DNA from: Chara braunii
Taxonomy: Eukaryota > Streptophyta > Charophyceae > Charales > Characeae
Assembly (NCBI GenBank): GCA_003427395.1
Contig: BFEA01000953.1
Coordinates: 94,061-114,214, forward strand
Length of the DNA: 20,154 bases
Reading direction: 5' to 3'
Shown: in pieces, positions 1 through 6,701 of the stretch
How positions within the stretch are numbered: the first letter of the stretch is position 1
Layout of the letters: the number at the start of each line of letters is the position of its first letter
The notes under the pieces: generated by a model
What the model was told of the DNA's origin: nothing
The model's input: the letters and a program-made list of their open reading frames with translations, nothing else
The model's database searches: none
Made by a program: the position numbers and the translations under genes

Positions 1-228
1 TGCAGCACAGCGCCAACTTCACAGGTTAGTACCTGGCACGTGAGAGAAAGAGAGAGTTCTTCTTCTTCCTCTTCTCAGTCGACCATCTCCCTCTCACCCT
101 CTCGCTATCTGACTTCACTGCATCAGCAGACTACGACAGAGAGAGAGGGAGAGCTTGGTGACATTGGATCCAGACTCGACATTGGGCTTCAGACATTTTG
201 ACGAGGGACTATTTGGGACTTGTAACGA
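1..228. other. Unassigned left edge
   Basis: No frame here resembles a protein I recognise. The stretch is rich in short CT and GA tracts, for example around 46-110. It may be flank of the small hAT relic that follows. Confidence 0.3.
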
Positions 229-400
229 ATACTTGGTGTTGACGACATTCCCATCTCCCCCTTCCTCTTCGTTTGATCCCCTCCTCTTCGTCTGTGTATG
301 ATCTGGACCTGGCGCACTCTTCCTGTGTGTAGCACCACGCCCCTCCACACCTCGTAATGTGGATGATGTATGTTTGGTCTGTAATGCGACATTGATTGGG
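229..400 (-). pseudogene. Relic of a second hAT dimerisation domain
   Basis: On the minus strand this stretch shares an exact 17-bp block (232-248) with the C-terminal coding part of the larger hAT relic (1726-1742), where both encode VVNTK. Further upstream in the sense direction, both have an IH/DH..TKRR-like motif at a similar place: PDHTQTKRR here, FDLIHTKRR in the main copy. Relative to the main copy, about 60 bp between these blocks appear to be missing. I infer a separate, more decayed or deleted member of the same family. The match is short and the frame shifts, so confidence is moderate. Confidence 0.45.
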
Positions 401-1177
401 CTAGTCATTGGTTTCCTAGCATTCTGCTGCGCCGTCTTGCACTACGTGAGAGAGGTCAGTTCCGGTGAGGTCAGGACTTGTATCTAAGTTTTCCACTGCG
501 CTATAAAGCACCATTCTTGTATATATCGGAATGCACACTGCTTGTTGAGATTCTACTTGCACTGCATTGTCCATGCAGTCGTTTTTATCACATTGCGGAT
601 CCTTGGTTATATATGCACATCGCCCAACTGGGCATGTAACATAGGGGACACCGCAACCAGGTGTCTCCTAAACTCCATGGTGGATCCACTCAGCGCAATG
701 GGGGCCACGTGGTGGAATAGGGAAGTGAATCTCTAGCCCGTCGATGAGGGGTGACCTGTGCGCCCGAGAGTGAGCTGGTGCGCTGCAGTGAAGCCACACT
801 GCCTGTAGTGGAGCACCGTCGTCGTGTACGGACACCCGCGTCACCGGGTAATGATGTCGAAGCGGCTGCCAAACGCCCGCCAAATGTAGGGAGCTGAAGA
901 TGAGCCGCCGCCCGACCGCCTGCCAAACTGCATGTTCGTTAGCTGCACTTCAAGTAACTTGTTGTCGCCCTCACTATTGTGGCTCTCCTCCTCCTCCTCA
1001 TCATCATCAGCAACAATGGTCTTCCCACGGTCGTCCTCCGCGAGACAGCAAGGGCGCTATGAAAAGTCAAGGAGCCATGCCCCGTTGTTCACCCTCTCCT
1101 ACTGAAGTTCCTCGGACGTCGAATCTGGTCCCTTTCGATCTGCACCCGTGAGATTTGGACCAATTAGCGGCCCTCCT
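401..1177. other. Unassigned stretch, no convincing gene
   Basis: Only short open frames occur on both strands and none resembles a known domain. A TATAAAG word at about 502 could be read as a TATA box, but no supported gene starts downstream of it. The 970-1020 part has short CTCCTC/CATCAT microsatellite runs. Confidence 0.3.
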
Positions 1178-1237
1178 CTTGCAAGTGCGTCGTAGCGTAT
1201 AAGTTTCTACGGAAACTGATAAGATTTCATATGGCTC
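1178..1237 (+). repeat. 60-bp direct repeat, copy 1
   Basis: This is identical over 60 bases to 1588-1647, at an offset of 410 bp. On the minus strand both copies read through the same peptide, beginning EPYEILSVSVETYTLRRTCK. In copy 2 this follows the hAT C-terminus directly. Copy 1 therefore looks like a duplicated piece of the hAT 3' end. Confidence 0.9.
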
Positions 1238-1587
1238 AACGTAGGGAGCAAGCGAAGCAGGAGGCGGCGTGTGGAGCAGCGTCTTCAAAACAAGAGCGGC
1301 GCGAGTGAGNANCGTGGACCGCGCGATAGCGACCAGTGAAATATCTGGCGATTCCCTCCGCGGGTTGAAGCTCACACTGCCCATTGGCGGTGCTTGAGTT
1401 CTGCNANTTGGTGCGACCTTCTGTGACATTTGCGGTGCGTGTCTGGCCACTGATGAGTCCGACGGGACGAAACACGCGATAAAAGTTTCGGCGCGCTTTA
1501 CTGGCTTGCGCGTTTGAGTTTAGTGGGAGTTGTTGGTGAAAGTCGGAGCGGGCGCTGCGGCGTAGGTGCAAGGGGGTACGCCAGCCC
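1238..1587. other. Spacer between 60-bp repeats, with ambiguous bases
   Basis: This is a 350-bp spacer with no recognisable gene. It holds two 'nan' ambiguity clusters (1310/1312 and 1405/1407). It may be unique DNA trapped by a duplication, or an assembly artefact, because the flanking 60-bp copies are identical. Confidence 0.4.
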
Positions 1588-1647
1588 CTTGCAAGTGCGT
1601 CGTAGCGTATAAGTTTCTACGGAAACTGATAAGATTTCATATGGCTC
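1588..1647 (+). repeat. 60-bp direct repeat, copy 2
   Basis: Identical to 1178-1237. This copy is joined in frame on the minus strand to the hAT C-terminal reading frame (about 1650-1720), so it is the more likely original. Confidence 0.9.
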
Positions 1648-2483
1648 CTCCGCGGGGTCGTACTCCCCATCTCGCATGAAACCATCGAACGACACCTCGT
1701 CCTCCAGTGTCTCCCACTCGAGCCGCTTGGTGTTGACGACATGCGCAACAACTTCTTGTTCCAATGGATGAAGACGAGCATTTGCAGGTTGTCCGGGCTC
1801 AACAGATTTCTCCTCTTCGTGTGAATGAGGTCGAATGCGGACCAATTCCTCTCGCATGGAGAGGCTCTAGTCCACATGCTCAGCACTTAAACTGCGATCT
1901 TCATCATCGTCTTATGGTTCTTCCCATGACTCAACCACGTTTGTGCCATAGACACATGCCCGACCGTCAAAGCCTCCTCAGAGTTCGGGCCGTTCCACTC
2001 CGGATCCATATTGTGGAAACTCTTAAAGGAGTTCCAACACTCTTTGTACTCCTTTGAATTCTTCATGTGAACTGAAGCAAAGTGAGTGAAAGTGTTTGCA
2101 ATCTCCTCAGACGCCAAGTTGTCGAACAATCGAGCAGATCTGTGGAGTGGGTGCAACATCCATGCCGCAGGGAGAGCCATCATCTGCACACGGGCGTTCA
2201 CCTTTGTCATCACGAACTCCCTTGTCTCCCAATCCATGGGCAGCACGGCCATCCTATTCTCCAACGTGATCCCCAAAGACCACACCTGCATACCCATCCT
2301 CCCATCTATGCCCATGTCCTTCATCAGGGCATAAACAGGATCAAGCAAGGTAAATGCCCGCTCCGCAGTCAACCACCAAGCCAGGTCTCGTATGAGCTCC
2401 TTGCACGATCGCGCCCATGTTGCTGTTGTCCGATCCCCTGGAGAGTCATCCCAACGCGGGTGGGAAACAGTGGACAGCAACAC
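1617..2483 (-). pseudogene. hAT transposase C-terminal half with dimerisation domain, one nonsense codon
   Basis: The frame is open from 2483 to a single stop at 1887-1889, then continues in the same frame to about 1617. The first part contains HPRWDD, then AWMLHPLHRS, which matches the region of hAT proteins just before the C-terminal dimerisation domain. After the stop comes ASPCERNWSAFDLIHTKRR followed by LVFIHWNKKLL, the signature of the hAT dimerisation domain. In the family this helical region drives multimerisation and is needed for transposition. Near 1740 the best reading shifts to an acidic tail (VVNTKRLEWETLEDEV). With the stop repaired by eye this is a near complete C-terminal half, so the copy is not extremely old. 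Confidence 0.8.
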
Positions 2484-2812
2484 ATCCTCACACTCCCGAA
2501 GTCACTGCAACATGAGGAGGTTTGTGTCAAATCTAGTCTCCCGTGGTTGGTTCAACTCCAACGGCCTCCCATCAGTGATACCCAACTGTGTCCTGTTCTC
2601 CCTCCCAGTCCTCCTGAACATCGCCAACCCCAGCTGATGTCTCTTGATGAAAGTGGTGATCTCCCTGCCCTGCAGACTCACCTCCCCGACCATGGCACTG
2701 AAGCAATGGTACACATCAGCAAGTTGCACACATGCGCACGACACCCATGGAATGCAGGTGATCGCAGTGTCCTCGTGCTCAGCCAATATCTTCTTGGCCG
2801 AAATGTTGATAG

Positions 2813-2977
2813 GTGCTGAGTCGGTGAAGATGTCATTTACCCTATGCACCCCCAACTCCTCGATGACCCCCTCCCCATCTAGAGCCGACTTGTCCTTCCC
2901 CTCCATATCTACACTGCTCACCATGACAGCCCCTGAATCGCTGGCTGCAATGAAGTTCACGGTCGGCCTGTTGACCT
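2813..2977 (-). repeat. Tandem duplication in the hAT core, copy A
   Basis: This is 165 bp beginning GTGCTGAGT and is directly followed by a related copy of about 175 bp with the same first bases. On the minus strand it encodes the version with RPTVNFIAASDSGAVMV and FTDSAPIN. This copy continues into the downstream part of the transposase. Confidence 0.85.
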
Positions 2978-3152
2978 GTGCTGAGTTGGTGCAAATGGCA
3001 TTTAACCTATGCAATCCAACTCCCTAATGACCTCTCCTCCATCCTCGCCAAAGCTCGAGCCGACTTGTCCTTCCCCCTCCATGTCTACACTCCTCACCAT
3101 GACAGCCCTTGAATTGCTGGCCGCAATGAAGTTCACAACCGGCCTTGCTGGT
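2978..3152 (-). repeat. Tandem duplication in the hAT core, copy B
   Basis: About 175 bp. It differs from copy A by substitutions and a net 10-bp length difference. On the minus strand it encodes RPVVNFIAASNSRAVMV and SVDMEG, then a stop where copy A continues open. It joins the upstream part of the transposase. The divergence between copies shows that the duplication is old. Confidence 0.85.
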
Positions 3153-3258
3153 TGTCGTTGTGCGGGCCGTCATCAAAGTGAGGCCTGTGACATTCCACGA
3201 CTCTTGGATCTTATCCAGATTGGCATCCACGGCTTCGTACTCTGCGGGCAGGGCCTTC

Positions 3259-3745
3259 CTAAATCAAGTAGTTGTATCCTAGCATTCTCAACATCTTCCT
3301 TGATCTAGCCGCAAGGTTCATGATCCTCTCCATGTTCTTGTACGAGTCAGATCTCGCAACATTAAAGGCGATGGCGTTCTCGAAGAAGGAAGAGTCAACC
3401 GCCAGGTCAACTCTTTCGGCAGCTCATCCACGACGAAACTTTTCATGGATGACTGTTGTTCAGACGACGGAGGTCGTGGAGGGAGAACAACAGCTAGAAC
3501 GGGACCCACAGGTGCTCAGCGATCTCCAATGGCATTTCAGGCGGCGTGGAAGGAGGAGCGGCTTTGTCGGCAACAGATGTAGAGTCAAAACCGATGCCAC
3601 TGCCATCTCCCGCCATTGAACTTGTGTCACGCCCGCCATCCCCCCCGGCTGACGATGTACCGGGTTGCCCAAATGCACATGCTCCATCACCCGAAACAAG
3701 ACCAGTGGACAGCCCTGTTCCTTGTAGTACTCGTTCAATTTGTCA
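3259..3745 (-). pseudogene. hAT transposase region between BED finger and core, frameshifted
   Basis: On the minus strand the frame covering about 3259-3409 reads SSFFENAIAFNVARSDSYKN and later MLRMLGYNYLI before a stop at 3259-3261. This matches the hAT segment where a FFY..AI.F...RS..Y--M pattern precedes DUF659. The upstream part (3410-3745) is open in other frames (for example NEYYKEQGCPLVLFRVMEHV) and corresponds to the poorly conserved linker. At least two frame changes are needed to link it to the BED finger and the core. Confidence 0.65.
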
Positions 3746-4042
3746 TCATCTCGGGGCCATTTCCGCCTTTGGATGGTTCCTCCGGATCAAAGGAAGAAAA
3801 TCCCCGGTGGTACGCAGGCAGCGGACAGTATCTGACGGTTGGATGAAGTGCTTCACCACTCCGGCAAGTGTGCCGATGAACTCTTTGTTACACAGCCTGC
3901 ACCGCAACCTCCACGAGCCGTGCGACGTGCCGGTTGACACCCTCTGCCCTCGATCCGGCCATCTCCAAATCGCCGACTGGACGAGCGTCCTTTTTCTCTC
4001 TTCACCAGTATCAGGCTCAAATGGTCCTCGATTCCTCGCCAT
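3746..4042 (-). pseudogene. hAT transposase N-terminus with BED zinc finger
   Basis: The likely start is the ATG at 4042 (MARNRGPFEPDTGEERKRT). Near residues 45-75 the frame holds W-R-L-R-CRLC, NKEF and VVKHF then a later Cys. This is the C-x2-C ... H ... C spacing of a BED DNA-binding finger. BED fingers of hAT transposases bind the element's ends. The frame stops at 3746 after about 98 residues, well short of a transposase of 600-800 residues, and homology continues downstream in other frames. The GAA minisatellite begins only about 30 bp upstream of this ATG. Confidence 0.75.
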
Positions 4043-4052
4043 GGTCGCCACA

Positions 4053-5046
4053 GTGGAGGTGGGTGATGGTAGGAAGAAGAAGAAGAAGAAGAAGAAGCAG
4101 AAGAAGAAGAGAAGAAGAAGAAGAAGAAAAAGAAGAAGCAGAAGGGGTCGGAGGTGTGTGTTTCCACTGCCCCACAAATTTTTGAATATTAAAAAAAAAA
4201 AAAAGTGGAGGTGAGATGGTAGGAGATGGAGAACAAGAAGAAGTAGAAGATGGAGAAGAAGAAGAAGAAGCAGAAGAAGATGGAGGGAAGAAGAAGAAGA
4301 AGAAGAAGAAGAAGAAGAAGAAGAAGAAGACTGAGGTAGAAGAAGAAGAAGGTGTGAGAGGTGTGTGGCCGCTGTCCCACGAATTAAAAAAAGAAGAAGT
4401 GGAGGTGGTTGGAGAGCAAGAAGAAGTAGAAGATGGAGAAGAAGACGAAGAACCGGAAGAAGATGGAGAGAAGAAGATGAAGAATGAGTCGGAGGTGTGT
4501 GGCCACTGCCCCACGAACTTCCGCAAAAAACAAAAAAAAAAGTGGAGGTGGTTGGTGGTAGGAGATGGAGAACAAGAAAAAGTAGAAGATGGAGAGGAAG
4601 AAGAAGAAGCGGAAGAAGATGGAGAGGAGGAGGAGGAGGAGGAGGAGGAGGAGGAGGAGGAGGAGAGGAAGACGAAGAAGAGGTAGAAGAAGAAGAAGAA
4701 GAAGGGGTGGGAAGTGTGTGGCCACTGCCCCACGAGTTTACGGGGAAGAAAAAAGAAAAGAAGTGGACGTGGTTGATGTTAGGTACTAGGAAGAAGAAGC
4801 AGAAGAACGAGAAGAAGAAGAAGTGGGAGAAGATGGAGATAAGATGGAGGAGAAGAAGAAGAAGAAGAAGAAGAAGAAGAAGCGGAAGGGGCAGGAGGTG
4901 TGTGGTCGCTGCTTCACGAATTTCCGGGGGGAAAGAAAACGAAGTGGAGGTGGTGGATGGTAGGACATGGAGAACAAGAAGAAGTAGAAGATGGAGAAGA
5001 TGGAGAAGAAGAAGAAGAAGCGGAAGAAGATGGAGAGAAGAAGAAG

Positions 5047-5078
<32 letters not shown>

Positions 5079-5234
5079 GAAGAAGAGAAGGTTTGGGAGG
5101 TGTGCGGCCACTGCCCCACGAATTTCCGACTAAAAAAACTTGAAGCGGAGGTGGGTGATGGTATGAAGAAGAAGAAGAAGAAGAAGAGTTAGAAGATGGA
5201 GAAGAAGAAGAAGAAGCGGGAGAAGATGGAGAAG
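4053..5234. repeat. GAA/GGA-rich minisatellite with compound units
   Basis: The plus strand is almost entirely purine apart from recurring islands. Six islands carry a GTGTGTGG-CCACTGCCCCACGAATT-like anchor, near 4151, 4360, 4492, 4711, 4895 and 5098, so units are about 130-220 bp. Each unit holds the anchor, an A run, a GTGGAGGTGG..GATGGTAGG block, AGATGGAGAACAAGAAGAAG, and a GAA run of variable length. Unit 4 has a (GAG)n run instead (about 4621-4664). Open frames through this array are by-products of a triplet-rich repeat and are not genes. Confidence 0.9.

Positions 5235-5278
<44 letters not shown>
5235..5278. repeat. A homopolymer, 44 bases
   Basis: An uninterrupted run of A closes the GAA array. 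It could be a poly-A remnant on the plus strand or slippage of the A tracts found in each unit. Its length in the assembly may be unreliable. Confidence 0.85.
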
Positions 5279-5280
<2 letters not shown>

Positions 5281-5308
5281 ACGGCAAAGTTTGCAAACAA
5301 TTTTTTTC

Positions 5309-5350
5309 ACGATGAGAAGAGGAAGAAGAAGAAGAAGAAGAAGAAGAATT
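5309..5350. repeat. GAA microsatellite
   Basis: A short, nearly pure GAA run lies between two similar flanks: GGCAAAGTTTGCAAAC before it and GGGCAAACTGGTTGCAAATG after it. It looks like an outlying, diverged unit of the larger array. Confidence 0.75.
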
Positions 5351-5440
5351 AGGGCAAACTGGTTGCAAATGCAGCGATTTAAAAAAAAATTGAAGTGGGG
5401 ATGTTGTGGTGGGGAAAACGAGGAGAGAAGAAGAAGAGAA

Positions 5441-5460
5441 GAGTGTGGGCAGCCACACTC
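5441..5460. repeat. Perfect 8-bp stem hairpin
   Basis: GAGTGTGG and CCACACTC are perfect reverse complements around a GCAG tetraloop. It lies exactly where the purine-rich DNA ends and the GC-rich palindromic patch starts, so it may mark an element border. Confidence 0.6.
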
Positions 5461-5710
5461 TATTGAGTGCCACCGACCGTGGAAATGCCGGCATCGACGG
5501 TCGGCAGCCTCCCAAGCCACGCCCCGAACGGCCGACCACCCCGGTACCGGCCCGGACCCCAGATACTGCGCCTACAGGGTGTGTGGACCCATGCCGACCA
5601 GTTGGCAGGTCGGCATCCGACCGACCGATGTCCACGGACTGTTGGTGGACACAACTCTGGTGAAAAAGATAAACATGAAGTACTTTCACGCAGGTCGGCA
5701 TTGAAGGACA
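5461..5710. repeat. GC-rich patch of GGTCGGCA-type inverted repeats
   Basis: ATGCCGACC (5591-5599) and GGTCGGCAT (5608-5616) form a perfect 9-bp stem with an 8-base loop. Another GGTCGGCAT lies at 5693-5701. CCGACCGT (5473-5480) and ACGGTCGG (5497-5504) form an 8-bp stem that encloses the palindrome ATGCCGGCAT (5485-5494). I see no convincing protein. This could be the end of an unidentified transposon. Confidence 0.55.
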
Positions 5711-5869
5711 TGTCATGGCGGGGCCAGGTTACATGCAGATTGTGGTAAGTACTAGGTAGGCATTGTACCTAGACATACTAATGCTGTTGGGAGTGGACAC
5801 AGTTGTCTGTACAGATTGTACGAGGAAGTGTTGGGGTGGGCAACAGGGTGCATGCACATTGTAGAAGGA

Positions 5870-6325
5870 TCTTCCTCCTCCTCTTCCTCCTCCTCTTTTC
5901 CCTCCTCTCCCTTCTTCTCTTCTTCCACTCCCTTCCCCCTCTCCCTTCCCCTTCTCCCTTCCCCCTCTCCCTTCTCCCTTCTCCCTCTCCCTTCTCCCTC
6001 TCGTCGTCGTCGCCGTTGTGGTGTTTTTTTGGTTCTTGTTTCTGTACCCTTTCTGTGGCCTTAAAGGCTTCTTCTCCCTTCTTCTCCTTAAAAGTTTCTT
6101 CCTCTCCCTCCTCCTCCTGCTCCTCCTCCTGCTCCTCCTCCCTCTCCCTTCTCCCTTTACCTTTCCCCTTCTCCCTCTCCCTACTCCCTTTCGCTCTTCC
6201 TCTCCCTTCTTCTTCGTCTCCGATCTTCCTTCTTCCCTCTCTTCTCTCTTCTCCCTCTTCCTGTCTCTTCTCCCTCTCCCTTCTCCCTCTCCCTTCTTCC
6301 TCTCCCTTCTGCTTCTCCTCGTCGT
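5870..6325. repeat. Polypyrimidine tract with an internal diverged duplication
   Basis: The plus strand is nearly all C and T (CCCTTCTCCCTCTCC-like), except for two related islands at about 6001-6072 and 6319-6374. Each runs TCGTCG..., a T run, GGTTCTTGTTT, then TTAAAGGCTTC. The island plus tract therefore seems to exist twice, about 310 bp apart. Both strands carry long low-complexity frames, including a minus frame of 234 codons starting at 6433, which I treat as non-coding. The tract lies just upstream of the helicase exon, probably within its intron. Confidence 0.8.
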
Positions 6326-6682
6326 TGTCGTGGTCTTTTTTGGGTTCTTGTTTGTTGTTGCCTTTAAAGGCTTCCTTGGAGTGCCCTGCGCTACCTTATT
6401 GCTCATCATGCTTGCTTCCTCATCATGCTCCATCAGTTGGTTGGTCTTCCCTCTGATCGTCTTTTTGTGCCATCTTCTGCTTAGCTGCAGTTGTCATTCT
6501 TATGCTTTTCTTACCATACTGAGTCTCCTGCAGTGGTTCCAGGCACACTGCTCCTAATCATAGGTTCAGAATGTGTTTCAGCCTAAGTTTCTGATGTTAT
6601 TGGTTGAGCTCAGATGTGGTGTTTGTTTCCTCCCTTCTGTTTCCGGTGCTTGCTAGCTGGTTCTACTCTCAATCAAATCATG

Positions 6683-6701
6683 CCCTTTCTTTTGGCTGCA
6701 G
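6683..6701 (+). promoter_or_regulatory. 3' splice acceptor of the helicase exon
   Basis: A pyrimidine-rich run followed by GGCTGCAG ends at 6701. Helicase homology begins directly after it, with a phase-1 split codon giving GAAFGQSLFERL. No homology is visible upstream in the same frame even though the frame stays open back to 6614. Confidence 0.7.

Larger units (their letters stand above)
2502..3230 (-). pseudogene. hAT transposase core, DUF659-like, broken
   Basis: In the sense direction, EYEAVDANLDKIQESWNVTG then LTLMT marks the start of a DUF659-type core (about 3160-3230). It is followed by RP.VNFIAAS, SVDMEG and then FTDSAPIN, which corresponds to the TD.A acidic catalytic motif of hAT enzymes. 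Next come a CAC motif (usually C..H; the His appears to be Val here) and ETRFDTNLLMLQ, matching the family's TRF-N--ML block. The frame ends at a stop (2502-2504) and resumes one frame over at HPRWDD. A tandem duplication (2813-3152) disrupts the middle. Missing key residues and frame breaks make this a pseudogene. Confidence 0.75.
1588..5278 (-). mobile_element. Decayed hAT-family DNA transposon
   Basis: Read on the minus strand, domains appear in the order usual for plant hAT transposases: an N-terminal BED zinc finger (3746-4042), a central part and DUF659-like core (about 2500-3410), a late RNase H-like part and the hAT dimerisation domain (1617-2483). At least three frame changes and three in-frame stops (near 3260, 2503 and 1888) rule out a functional enzyme. 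The upstream side is a GAA-rich minisatellite. I could not identify the terminal inverted repeats or the 8-bp target duplication typical of hAT elements, so both outer borders are estimates. Confidence 0.8.

Noticed and set aside
502-520. TATAAAG as a promoter
   Set aside because: No supported gene follows on the plus strand, so it is probably chance.
1178-1647. The 60-bp direct repeats as short LTRs or as a target-site duplication
   Set aside because: Too long for a target duplication, no TG...CA ends, no primer-binding site, and the repeat is hAT coding DNA.
2082-2819. Plus-strand frame of 245 codons
   Set aside because: It lies opposite the hAT transposase, which has clear family motifs on the minus strand. 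The plus translation shows none.
3746-5119. Very long minus frame rich in Ser and Leu, and matching Lys/Glu/Arg-rich plus frames
   Set aside because: Only the first ~98 residues after 4042 are transposase-like. The rest is translation of GAA/TTC repeats.
6614-6701. Starting the helicase at the ATG at 6614
   Set aside because: The 29 residues before 6702 show no family similarity and end in a strong acceptor site; essential helicase motifs must lie further upstream.
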